Positions 33,676 to 42,606 of a stretch of 64,000 bases of DNA are shown piece after piece. A model generated the notes under the pieces. The model was not told the origin of the DNA. It was given only the letters and a program-made list of their open reading frames with translations, and searched no databases. Position numbers and translations under genes: made by a program. The stretch comes from Clostridiales bacterium (GTDB taxonomy: Bacteria > Bacillota > Clostridia > Lachnospirales > WQUN01). The stretch covers positions 62,001-126,000 of the forward strand of contig JAITSQ010000025.1 of assembly GCA_031287685.1 (NCBI GenBank). The letters run 5' to 3'. Within the stretch, counting starts at the first letter, position 1. Every line of letters starts with the position of its first letter.

Positions 33676-34284
33676 ATGAGAAACGCGCGCAGACCACGAC
33701 GGGGCCGGACGGCTCGCGGAGGCGGGGCCGGGTCGTATAACCCGACTTCAAACGCCTATAAGTACGAATATCCGGAACAGCCGCCGGGCAAAAGAAGGCG
33801 CAAAGCCGCCGCCGGCGGGGAAAGCCGGACGGCGGAAAGAAAACGGCGCAAAGCCGCCAGACGCCCGTTGTTTGAATATAAATACGACATTCGGAGGACT
33901 TTTGTACACGGTGAGTTTCTGGCATACGCGGCGGTCATAATCGCCGGGGCGATTTTTCTGCTGTCGAAAAACGCGGAGGTAGTCGAAACGAAAATGCGGA
34001 TAGACGGGCTTAAGCGCCAGATTAAGACGGTCTCGGAAGCTAATCAGGACTTGCGCGTGGACATAACAAAGAGCTATAATGAAAAGGAAATAGCCGAGAT
34101 AGCGCGGACGCGTCTGAATATGGCTCCGCCCAAGGAATATCAGGTTTGTATGATAGACGTGCCTAAAGAAAGCTACGCGGACGTGACCTCAAGCGGCGCT
34201 ATGCCCGAGCCGGAGAAACGCGTTTTTTTTGAAAAATTAAAAAACGCCGTTTCCGCGCCGGGTTTCGGGGATTTCGGGAGGTAA
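33676..34284 (+). CDS. ftsL: FtsL-like division protein
   Basis: A 202-residue single-pass protein. A long basic N-terminal tail (about 1-80, with many RR/KK) is followed by one membrane helix (about 84-101, FLAYAAVIIAGAIFLLS). An extracellular coiled coil (about 103-135) follows and ends in the FtsL/DivIC-like EKEIAEIARTRLNMAPP. FtsL helps build the divisome with DivIB and DivIC. The call rests on the layout and on its place between rsmH and pbpB. The basic tail is longer than usual. Confidence 0.8.
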   Translation: MRNARRPRRGRTARGGGAGSYNPTSNAYKYEYPEQPPGKRRRKAAAGGESRTAERKRRKAARRPLFEYKYDIRRTFVHGEFLAYAAVIIAGAIFLLSKNAEVVETKMRIDGLKRQIKTVSEANQDLRVDITKSYNEKEIAEIARTRLNMAPPKEYQVCMIDVPKESYADVTSSGAMPEPEKRVFFEKLKNAVSAPGFGDFGR

Positions 34285-34288
34285 AGCT

Positions 34289-36742
34289 ATGGAGCGGCTC
34301 AGCTACGACTTAAACGGCATAAGCGAGAACGGAAACGGCGGCAGGCGCGCGGAGCGCGAAAAAAGGCGCCGTGAAAAATCTATGCGCGGCAAGATTAACT
34401 TTATGCGGGCTGTCCTGGCGCTTTCCATAGCCGGGCTTCTGGGGCGCGTAGGCTATATTAAGGCGGTTCTCGGGGAGGAATACAAGCTCATCGTCACGGA
34501 AAACCAGGCCATAAGCTATGAGCAGGGCGTAATTAAGGCGGCGCGCGGCGAAATCACCGACCGCGCGGGCCAGAGCATCGCCGTCGTCGATATGCGCTAT
34601 AACGTCATTCTTGACGTGCGGGAAATGATAAAGGCGGACGAAGCCGCCGCCGAGGAAAACGCTAAAAACCCCAATAGTGACTTTATCGCGCCCTCGCGGC
34701 GCTCCTTCGCGGCGCTTTCGGGGATAATGGGCGTGCCGGAGGAGGAGCTTGAGAAGTACATTCGGAAAGGTTCCGACGGCAAGCCCCTACACGATACCCA
34801 TTACTTCAGAATAGGCGTAATCGACCACGACCAGTATATGAAACTTAAAAATAACAAGGACATTATACGCACCTTCTGGGAGGAAGCCCCGATACGCGCC
34901 TATGTTGACGACAGATTCGCGCCGCAGGTCGTCGGCTTTATACGCGGGGACAACAAATGGGGCGTTGAAAAAAACTACAACTCGTATCTTGAAGGCTCCG
35001 ACGGCGACGTCGGCGGCACAATCAACCAGAACGGGGAAATTGTCGAAAGCCGCTTCAACGCTGTGAACGGCGCCACAGTCGAACTGACGCTTGATTCCCG
35101 CATACAGGGCTTCGCCCAGGCCGCGTGCGACAAAGCGATTGACGAGTTTGAGGCGGAGAACGCCTCCGTGATAGTAATGGACCCGCAGAAGGGCGAAATC
35201 CTGGCTATGGCGCAAGCCCCGTCGTTTTCCTTGAGCGACGTGACGAACATTAATCTTATGAGCGGCGAAAGCCTTAAGAAAGACTGGGATAATCTCACCG
35301 AGGCGGAGCAGAGCGAGCGCATTACCAGAGCGTGGAATAATTTCAACGTGTTCACGCCGTTCGAGCCGGGTTCAATATTCAAGCCCGTGACGGTGGCCGC
35401 CGCGCTCGAGGAGGGGGTTATAACAAAAAGCGTCCCCTCCACTTATTATTGCGGGGGGTACAAGCTCTTTGACGACGCGAACGGCAAGCAGACGCGAATA
35501 AACTGCCACCTGCGCTCCGGACACGGCAACATTGTTCTGGCGGAGACGCTGGCCAAATCGTGCAACGTGGCAATGATGGACATAGCGAGCCTGCTTGAGC
35601 GCGACTCTTTCTATAAATATCAGAGGGACTTCGGGTTCGGCGAAAAGACGGGGATAGACCTGCCGGCGGAGGCTTCGGCCAGGAAGCTTATCTATCCCGT
35701 TGAAAAACTTGGCCCGGTGGAGCTGGCCACGTCGTCCTTCGGGCAGCGATTTAAGGCCACGGCCATACAGTCGGCGACGGCTTTCGCGGCGCTTATCAAC
35801 GGCGGAAACCTTATGCGGCCCTACGTGGTTTCCCGCGTGACCGACCCGAAGGGCAATGTCGTCAAGGAAAACGCTCCGAAAGTTATCCGCAAGGTAATCT
35901 CAAAATCCACCTCCGATTACCTGCGCAACGCTATGGAGCTTACGGTAACGGAGGGCACCGGCAAAAAAGCTCGAATAGAAGGCTATAACATAGGCGGCAA
36001 AACCGGCACCGCCGAGCAGAGCAACGCCAATATCGCCGCTGAGGACAAACGCTGGACGTTTACCTACATCGCGTATCTGCCGGTGGAAAATCCCCAGATT
36101 ATGACAATGGTAACAATCCACAACGTGCCGGGAAGTATGGAAAGCGAGACCACCGCCGCGCCTATGCTTAAGGATATGCTGATTGAGATTATAAAATACA
36201 AGGGCATACCGCCCTCCGACCCGACTGTGAATATCGCCAAATATAACCTTGACGCAAACAAGCGCGTCGTCGGCTCCTACGAGGGCGGCGCTCTCAAGGA
36301 CGCGATCAGCGATATAAACCGGCTCGGCGTAAAGTTTGAGATTGTGGGCGCGGGCGGAAGCAAGGTTGAGCGGCAGATGCCTCCCGCGGACTCGGAGGTT
36401 GACGACACTTCGGTAGTCTATCTTACCGTCAGCAAGGATGCGGACGAAACGCTTATAACCGTGCCTGACCTGTCGGGACTTACTGTATCCCAGGCGGCGT
36501 TTTTTCTTGAAAATACCGGGCTTATGCCGTTTAACCGGGACGTGGGTCCGGCGGCAGACGGCGGCGCGGAGGACGACACTCCCGACAGGTATATGACCGA
36601 AACGCCGGAAACTCCGGCGGCGGACGGGCAGTCCGCGCTCCCCCCGGAGGATGTTCAGGAGGACCCGAAGGTCACGTCCCAGATGCCGGCGGCGGGCGTT
36701 TTTGTGGCAAAAGGAACGCAAGTAAGCATAAGCTCCAGATAA
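34289..36742 (+). CDS. pbpB: Class B penicillin-binding protein with PASTA domains (PbpB/FtsI-like)
   Basis: An 817-residue protein with one N-terminal membrane helix (about 35-53) and a pedestal domain. The transpeptidase domain has active-site motifs PGSIFKPV (SxxK), KSCNVAMM (SxN) and GGKTGTAEQ (KTG). Two PASTA-like repeats lie at the C-terminus (SGLTVSQAAFFLENTGL). An acidic Pro-rich insert lies near residues 750-785. It crosslinks septal peptidoglycan. Ribosome site GGGAGGTAAAG. Confidence 0.92.
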   Translation: MERLSYDLNGISENGNGGRRAEREKRRREKSMRGKINFMRAVLALSIAGLLGRVGYIKAVLGEEYKLIVTENQAISYEQGVIKAARGEITDRAGQSIAVVDMRYNVILDVREMIKADEAAAEENAKNPNSDFIAPSRRSFAALSGIMGVPEEELEKYIRKGSDGKPLHDTHYFRIGVIDHDQYMKLKNNKDIIRTFWEEAPIRAYVDDRFAPQVVGFIRGDNKWGVEKNYNSYLEGSDGDVGGTINQNGEIVESRFNAVNGATVELTLDSRIQGFAQAACDKAIDEFEAENASVIVMDPQKGEILAMAQAPSFSLSDVTNINLMSGESLKKDWDNLTEAEQSERITRAWNNFNVFTPFEPGSIFKPVTVAAALEEGVITKSVPSTYYCGGYKLFDDANGKQTRINCHLRSGHGNIVLAETLAKSCNVAMMDIASLLERDSFYKYQRDFGFGEKTGIDLPAEASARKLIYPVEKLGPVELATSSFGQRFKATAIQSATAFAALINGGNLMRPYVVSRVTDPKGNVVKENAPKVIRKVISKSTSDYLRNAMELTVTEGTGKKARIEGYNIGGKTGTAEQSNANIAAEDKRWTFTYIAYLPVENPQIMTMVTIHNVPGSMESETTAAPMLKDMLIEIIKYKGIPPSDPTVNIAKYNLDANKRVVGSYEGGALKDAISDINRLGVKFEIVGAGGSKVERQMPPADSEVDDTSVVYLTVSKDADETLITVPDLSGLTVSQAAFFLENTGLMPFNRDVGPAADGGAEDDTPDRYMTETPETPAADGQSALPPEDVQEDPKVTSQMPAAGVFVAKGTQVSISSR

Positions 36743-36775
36743 GCCCATATTCTAAAATATGGGGGTGGGGCTTAT
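36739..36775 (+). promoter_or_regulatory. RNA hairpins covering the spoVD ribosome site
   Basis: ATAAGCCC (36739-36746) can pair with GGGCTTAT (36768-36775), which includes the first bases of the spoVD start codon. Alternatively CCCATATT (36744-36751) pairs with AATATGGG (36756-36763), which holds part of the G-rich ribosome site. The pbpB stop lies inside the first arm, so a terminating ribosome would open the structure. Confidence 0.55.
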
Positions 36776-38723
36776 GACAGCTAAAATATCCGTTCTTGGC
36801 AAGAGGAAACAGTTGTTTTTAATGTGCGCGTTCTGCGGGGCGTTGTTTCTGCTTATCCTCCGGGTGTTTTACCTTCAGGCGTTCGAGGCGGATTACTGGC
36901 AGGCGAAGGCCTACGAGCAGCAAACGAGAGACAGGCTGCTGGCCCCGGCGCGCGGCGCCATTTTAGACAGGAACGGCGTGGGCTTGGCCGTCACCAAAAC
37001 GGCGGCCTCCGTCAGCGTAATCAATTCCCAAATTACGGATAAAGAGGAAGCGGCCCGCGCCCTGGCCGAAAGGCTGGGCCTTGATTACGAATACGTTCTG
37101 GCCAAGGTTTCAAAGCGCGTGGCGCTGGAGCGTATTAAAACCAAGGTTGACAGGGAAACCGCGGAGGGGATACGCGCCCTGAATATCCCCGGAGTGGTTG
37201 TGGACGAGGACACGAAGCGCGTTTATCCTTACGGCTCGCTCGCTTCGCAGACGATTGGTTTTGTCGGGAAGGACAATCAGGGCGTGACCGGGCTTGAGGC
37301 CAAATATCACGATTACCTTAAAGGCGGCGCGGGTAAGCTCCTTACGGAGACGGACGCGCGCGGCGTTGACGCCGAAAACGGCGACCAGGAGCGGGCGGCC
37401 CCCGTGCCGGGGGATAATTTAGCCCTGACCATAGACGCGATTCTTCAGCAATATGCCGAGCAGACAATCGAAAAAGCCATCGCGGCCAAACAGGCCGCGC
37501 GCGGCGCGATTATAATGATGGACCCGAGGAACGGGGAAATTTACGCGATGGCGAACAAGCCGGATTTCGACCCGAACGACCCGTTCACTATAAACGACCC
37601 TGCCCTGGCCGCGGTTTGGGACACGATGAGCCAGGAGGAGCGAAACGCCCGCCTGAACCGTATGTGGCGCAATTTTTCAATAAACGATACTTACGAGCCG
37701 GGCAGCACCTTTAAGGTCATAACTTCGGCGGCGGGCTTATCGGAAGGGGCGGTCGGCCCGGAGAGCCGATTCGTCTGCACCGCGAGCAAACTGGTCGGCG
37801 GGCGGAATATAAAGTGCTGGCGCTCGCCGCGCTCTCACGGCGCGCAGAGCTTTACGGAGGGCGTGCAGAATTCCTGCAACCCCGTGTTTATGGAAGTGGC
37901 GGAGCGAATGGGCGCGGAAAATTTCTACAAATACCTGACCGCGTTCGGCTTAAATAAAAAAACGGGAATAGACCTGGCGGGAGAGGCTTCCGGCATAATC
38001 CACAGCTTAGATAAGGTCGGGCCGGTGGAGCTGGCCACGATGAGCTTCGGCCAGAGTTTTCAGATTACGCCGATACAGCTGCTGAGAGCGGCCTCCGCGA
38101 CGATAAACGGCGGGCGGCTTATAACGCCGCATTTCGCCAAAGAGCTTAAAAGCCAGGAGGGAGAAACGCTGAAGGTTTTTGACTACGGGCCGGGGGAGGC
38201 GGTCATAACCCCGGAAACCTCCGCTACAATGCGGGAAATCCTGGAAAGCGTGGTGAGCAAAGGGACGGGCGGGCGAAGCTACATCCCCGGTTTCAGAATC
38301 GGCGGAAAGACCGCCACGAGTGAGAAGCTGCCCCGCCGCAGCGGGAAGTACATAGCCTCGTTTATGGCCTTCGCGCCGGCGGAGGAGCCGCGAGTCATAG
38401 CCCTTGTGCTCATAGACGAGCCGAAAGGCGCGTATTACGGCGGTCAGGTGGCGGGTCCGGTTATGAAAGAGCTTCTGGAGAACGCCCTGCCGTATCTCGG
38501 CGTGGAGCCGGTGTACAGCGAGGCGGAGCTTGAGGCGCCGGAGGCGCGGCGGACGGAAGTGCCGGACTTGGCCGGCCTGCCCGTCAAGGAAGCCGTTAAA
38601 ATTTTGAAAGAGGCGGAAATCCCCTGTCAGATAGAGGGCGACGGGGAGTTTGTTGAAAAAATCTTTCCAATGGCGGGAGAAATTCTGAATTTTGGCAACA
38701 AAATTGTGGTATATACTAATTAG
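36774..38723 (+). CDS. spoVD: SpoVD-type penicillin-binding protein
   Basis: A 649-residue class B PBP from the ATG. One membrane helix (about 14-32) is followed by a dimerisation/pedestal region. The transpeptidase has PGSTFKVI (SxxK), NSCNPVFM (SxN) and GGKTATSEK where KTG is expected. One PASTA repeat lies at the end (AGLPVKEAVKILKEAEI). SpoVD works with SpoVE to make spore cortex; a vegetative role cannot be excluded. Its position after pbpB matches Bacillus. Confidence 0.88.
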   Translation: MTAKISVLGKRKQLFLMCAFCGALFLLILRVFYLQAFEADYWQAKAYEQQTRDRLLAPARGAILDRNGVGLAVTKTAASVSVINSQITDKEEAARALAERLGLDYEYVLAKVSKRVALERIKTKVDRETAEGIRALNIPGVVVDEDTKRVYPYGSLASQTIGFVGKDNQGVTGLEAKYHDYLKGGAGKLLTETDARGVDAENGDQERAAPVPGDNLALTIDAILQQYAEQTIEKAIAAKQAARGAIIMMDPRNGEIYAMANKPDFDPNDPFTINDPALAAVWDTMSQEERNARLNRMWRNFSINDTYEPGSTFKVITSAAGLSEGAVGPESRFVCTASKLVGGRNIKCWRSPRSHGAQSFTEGVQNSCNPVFMEVAERMGAENFYKYLTAFGLNKKTGIDLAGEASGIIHSLDKVGPVELATMSFGQSFQITPIQLLRAASATINGGRLITPHFAKELKSQEGETLKVFDYGPGEAVITPETSATMREILESVVSKGTGGRSYIPGFRIGGKTATSEKLPRRSGKYIASFMAFAPAEEPRVIALVLIDEPKGAYYGGQVAGPVMKELLENALPYLGVEPVYSEAELEAPEARRTEVPDLAGLPVKEAVKILKEAEIPCQIEGDGEFVEKIFPMAGEILNFGNKIVVYTN

Positions 38724-38775
38724 AATAATTTTAAGAAAAAGACCTGTATTTATATTCTGAGGGAGGGCGCGCGGA

Positions 38776-40269
38776 GTGCCGAAGCTCAAGGAACTGCTTG
38801 AAAATGTGGATTATGTTATTGAAAGAAACGGAAATCCCGAGATTTCCGCCGTTTGCGACGACACACGGCGAGTGGCGCCGGGCAGTCTTTTCGTGTGCGT
38901 GAAGGGCCTGCGTTTCGACCCGCACGAAAAAATAGCGGAAATAGCCCAAAAGGCCGCCGCCTTGATTATCGAGAGGGAGGATCTTGATTTAAGCGGCGTG
39001 AAAATTCCGGTGGCGCGCGTGGAAAACGCGCGGGAGGCTCTCTCCCTGGCGGCGGCGGCTTCTTATAAAGCGGCCGGCCGGTTTCCGGACATTCCCGTTA
39101 TAGGGGTCACGGGAACGAACGGAAAAACCTCGACCACGTATTTTATCGAAAATATCTTGAAAGCGGCGGGGCTTAAAGCCGGGGTTATCGGCACCGTGGG
39201 CGTGAAACTCGCGGGGGAGGCGCTGGACGTGAAATTCGACACGTCAACCACGCCGGACACCCTCCCTCTTATGGAAATTTTCGCCGAACTGGGGGAGCGG
39301 GGCGCGGACGCCATAGTCATAGAGACCTCGAGCCACGCGCTCGCCCTCCATAAGCTCCGCGGGCTTCGGTTTAAGGCGGGGGTTTTCACGAATCTGACGC
39401 AAGACCATCTGGATTTTCACGGCGATATGGAAAATTATTTCGCGGCGAAGAGAAGGCTTTTCGCGGACTGCGAATACGCCGTGATAAATATCGACGACGA
39501 ATACGGGCGGCGGCTTGTGAGGGGGCTCGCGGAGTCCGAGAGTAAAATTCTCACCTACGGCCTGTCGGAGGCGGCCGACCTTCGCGCGGTTGACCCCGTG
39601 TGCGGCTCCGGCGAGGTGGTGTACGACCTTAAGTACATTGAGAGCTTCGCGCGGATTAAGGTGCCGGTAGCGGGTAAATTTACAGTCTATAATTCCCTGG
39701 CGGCGATAGCGTCGGCCTTCGCGCTGAACATTCCTTTTAAGCACATTGTGGCGGCTTCAGCGGAAATGCCGCAGGTGGCGGGGCGCGTGGAGAGTATTCC
39801 GAATACCCTCGGCGTTAATTTTATTGTGGATTACGCCCATACCCCGGACGCGCTTGAGAAGCTCCTTGAATCCGCGGCGGACTTTACGGAGGGCAGGGTG
39901 ATTTCCGTATTCGGCTGCGGCGGGGACAGAGACAGGGGCAAGCGCCCGATAATGGGGGAAATCGCCGGGCGGCTGTCGGGGTATTGCGTTATAACCTCCG
40001 ACAACCCGCGCTCAGAGCCGCCGGAGGCTATAATCGGCGAAATAGAGGCGGGGCTTAAAAAAACCGGCTGTCCGTATGAGAAACAGCCCGACCGCCGCGC
40101 GGCTATAGAAACCGCCGTCAGAATGGCCCGGAAAGGCGATACAGTAGTCGTGGCGGGAAAAGGACACGAAAACTATCAAGAATTTAAGGACAAGACGATA
40201 CATTTTGACGACGCGGAAGCGATAAGGGAAATACTGAATAATCCGCCAGGGGCGGATAAAAAGGGGTGA
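38776..40269 (+). CDS. murE: UDP-MurNAc-tripeptide synthetase MurE
   Basis: A 497-residue Mur ligase with the ATP loop VTGTNGKTSTTYF, FTNLTQDHLDFHGDMENYF and the substrate motif SDNPRSEPP. DNPR at this place is the mark of enzymes that add meso-diaminopimelate rather than lysine. GTG start with GGGAGG upstream. It adds the third residue of the peptidoglycan stem peptide. Confidence 0.96.
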   Translation: MPKLKELLENVDYVIERNGNPEISAVCDDTRRVAPGSLFVCVKGLRFDPHEKIAEIAQKAAALIIEREDLDLSGVKIPVARVENAREALSLAAAASYKAAGRFPDIPVIGVTGTNGKTSTTYFIENILKAAGLKAGVIGTVGVKLAGEALDVKFDTSTTPDTLPLMEIFAELGERGADAIVIETSSHALALHKLRGLRFKAGVFTNLTQDHLDFHGDMENYFAAKRRLFADCEYAVINIDDEYGRRLVRGLAESESKILTYGLSEAADLRAVDPVCGSGEVVYDLKYIESFARIKVPVAGKFTVYNSLAAIASAFALNIPFKHIVAASAEMPQVAGRVESIPNTLGVNFIVDYAHTPDALEKLLESAADFTEGRVISVFGCGGDRDRGKRPIMGEIAGRLSGYCVITSDNPRSEPPEAIIGEIEAGLKKTGCPYEKQPDRRAAIETAVRMARKGDTVVVAGKGHENYQEFKDKTIHFDDAEAIREILNNPPGADKKG

Positions 40270-40273
40270 TAAA

Positions 40274-41635
40274 ATGGAGCCTTTAAGCGTTGCGAAAATC
40301 AAAGAGGCGACCGGAGGCGTCACGAAGTTCAAAAAATTCGACAAAATGACCGTGGCCTCCGCCGAGACGGACACACGGTCGGAGGACTTGCGGGGCGGAC
40401 TGTTTATCGCCCTTCGCGGGCCGAATTTTGACGGGCACGACTTTATAGACGTGGCCCTCGACAAGGGGGCCGCCTGCGTCCTCTCCGAGCGGGAGAAAGA
40501 CTTAGAGCGCGACGCGCCCGTAGTTTTCGTCAAGTCGTCTTGTCAGGCGCTCAAAGACCTGGCGAAGTATTACCGCTCAAATTTCAACATACCCATAGCG
40601 GCGGTGACGGGGAGCACGGGCAAGACCACGGTAAAAGACCTCGTCGCTTCCGTGCTTTCAACGAAATACCATACTTTTAAGACGGAGGGCAATTTCAACA
40701 ACGAAATAGGCCTGCCGCTGTCCGTCCTGCGAATGGACAAAACCTGCCAGGCCGCCGTGTTTGAAATGGGTATGAACCACTTTGGGGAAATCCATAACCT
40801 GGCGGAAATCCTCCGGCCGGACATATGCGTCATAACGAATATAGGCGACGCCCACATAGAATTTTTGGGCAGCAGGGAGGGCATACTCAAAGCGAAACTC
40901 GAAATCCTTGACTTCCGCACGCCCAGGACGCAAATAATCCTGAACGGAGACGACCCGCTTCTGGCCGGGCTTCGCGGACAGTATCCCCATATGAAATATT
41001 ACGGGTTAGGGGAGGGGAATTATTTCACGGCGGAGCAGCTTCAGGAGAGGGGGCTGTCCGGCGTGTCCTGCGCGATACGCTACGACAACGCGCGGTTTTT
41101 CGTCAAAATACCGCTTCCGGGGCGGCATATGGCCCTTAACGCGCTGGCCGCCGCCGCTGTGGGGCATTTGCTTAACGTCAGCCCCTCGTCGGTAAAAAAC
41201 GGCATAGAAAATTTCAGGCCGAGCAAAAACCGTATGAACATAAAGACACGCGGAGGCATAACCGTAATAAACGACGCCTACAACGCCAGCCCCGCCTCCG
41301 TGACGGCGGCTATAGACGTAATGTCGGGGCTTAAAAACCGTAAGGTGTGCGTCCTGGGCGACATGCTGGAGCTTGGCGATAAAGCGCCGGAGTTTCACCG
41401 CCAGGTGGGGGAATACGCGGTGAAAAACGGGATGGACTTTATAGTGTGCGTCGGCGAGCTTGCCGAATATATATACAAGGGCGCGGAGAGCGCCGCGGCG
41501 GGCCGGGCGCGGTATTTCCCCACGGTTGAGGAGCTCCTGCCCGAAATGGGCGGGATAGCGCGAGAAGGGGACACGGTGCTCATAAAGGCTTCCCGCGCTA
41601 TGCGGCTTGAAAAAATCGCGGAGGTATTGTCTTGA
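40274..41635 (+). CDS. murF: UDP-MurNAc-pentapeptide synthetase MurF
   Basis: A 453-residue Mur ligase with VTGSTGKTTVKDLV, EGNFNNEIGLPLS, FEMGMNHFGEI and INDAYNASPASV. It adds D-Ala-D-Ala to complete the stem peptide. It begins 4 nt after murE, and its TGA overlaps the TTG start of mraY. Confidence 0.96.
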   Translation: MEPLSVAKIKEATGGVTKFKKFDKMTVASAETDTRSEDLRGGLFIALRGPNFDGHDFIDVALDKGAACVLSEREKDLERDAPVVFVKSSCQALKDLAKYYRSNFNIPIAAVTGSTGKTTVKDLVASVLSTKYHTFKTEGNFNNEIGLPLSVLRMDKTCQAAVFEMGMNHFGEIHNLAEILRPDICVITNIGDAHIEFLGSREGILKAKLEILDFRTPRTQIILNGDDPLLAGLRGQYPHMKYYGLGEGNYFTAEQLQERGLSGVSCAIRYDNARFFVKIPLPGRHMALNALAAAAVGHLLNVSPSSVKNGIENFRPSKNRMNIKTRGGITVINDAYNASPASVTAAIDVMSGLKNRKVCVLGDMLELGDKAPEFHRQVGEYAVKNGMDFIVCVGELAEYIYKGAESAAAGRARYFPTVEELLPEMGGIAREGDTVLIKASRAMRLEKIAEVLS

Positions 41636-42606
41636 ACCTTAACTTTAACATTACGATATACGCGGCGCTTATAGCCTTTGCCGTGTGTATGGCGCTCTGC
41701 CCGGCGCTCATACCGTATCTGACGCGGCTTAAATTCGGCCAGAACGTCCGGGAGGACGGCCCGCAAAGCCACCTTAAAAAGGCGGGCACGCCCACCATGG
41801 GCGGGATTGTGATAGTCATAGCTTTCCTGGCGGGGGGCGCGTTTTTCGCGCTTGGGGACGGCGACGCGGGGGCGGTTATGCTCACGACGGGGCTTTTCGG
41901 CGTGGTGGGTTTTCTTGACGACTACATAAAAATAGTTAAAAAGCGTTCGATGGGGCTTTCGAGCGGACAGAAAATAATCGCCCAGATTGTCGTGACGACG
42001 ATTTTCGCGTTATGCGTTCCGCGAAGCGGGGTTTTAATCCCTTTTTCAGGAAAAACCGTTCATTTGGGCTGGCTGTCCCTGCCCTTGCTTTACTTTGTGA
42101 TGATTGGCGGGGTCAACGCCGTCAACCTGACGGACGGGCTGGACGGCTTAAACGCCGGCGTGACCCTGCTCGTTTCCGTGTTTTTCGCCTTCGCGGCGTA
42201 TCTTTCGCAAAAAAGCGGCGTGATGGCGCTCTGCGGCGCGGCGGCGGGTTCTCTTCTGGCGTTTTTGTTCTTTAACTCTTATCCGGCGCGGGTCTTTATG
42301 GGCGACACGGGTTCCCTCGCGCTCGGCGGCTTCGTCACTTCGACCGCGCTGATTCTGAGGTATCCGCTTTTTCTGGCGCTCGTGGGCATAATTTATGTGC
42401 TTGAGGCCCTTTCGGTGATGATTCAAGTGAGCTACTTCAAAGCGACGGGCGGCAAGAGGTTTTTCAAAATGGCCCCGCTGCACCACCATTTTGAGCTTCT
42501 GGGTTATACGGAGACAAAGGTTGTGTCTATGTTTTACATTGTCACGGCGATTGCGGCGCTAATCGGCTTTCTGGGCCTTAACGCCTGTTTCGCGGGGGGG
42601 AGATGA
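41632..42606 (+). CDS. mraY: Phospho-MurNAc-pentapeptide transferase MraY
   Basis: A 324-residue, roughly ten-helix membrane enzyme with AGTPTMGG-like KKAGTPTMGGIV, the Asp-rich FLDDYIKI, NAVNLTDGLDGLNAG, MGDTGSLALGG and PLHHHFELLG. It transfers phospho-MurNAc-pentapeptide to undecaprenyl phosphate, making lipid I. The TTG start overlaps the murF stop, so translation is coupled. Confidence 0.97.
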   Translation: MNLNFNITIYAALIAFAVCMALCPALIPYLTRLKFGQNVREDGPQSHLKKAGTPTMGGIVIVIAFLAGGAFFALGDGDAGAVMLTTGLFGVVGFLDDYIKIVKKRSMGLSSGQKIIAQIVVTTIFALCVPRSGVLIPFSGKTVHLGWLSLPLLYFVMIGGVNAVNLTDGLDGLNAGVTLLVSVFFAFAAYLSQKSGVMALCGAAAGSLLAFLFFNSYPARVFMGDTGSLALGGFVTSTALILRYPLFLALVGIIYVLEALSVMIQVSYFKATGGKRFFKMAPLHHHFELLGYTETKVVSMFYIVTAIAALIGFLGLNACFAGGR

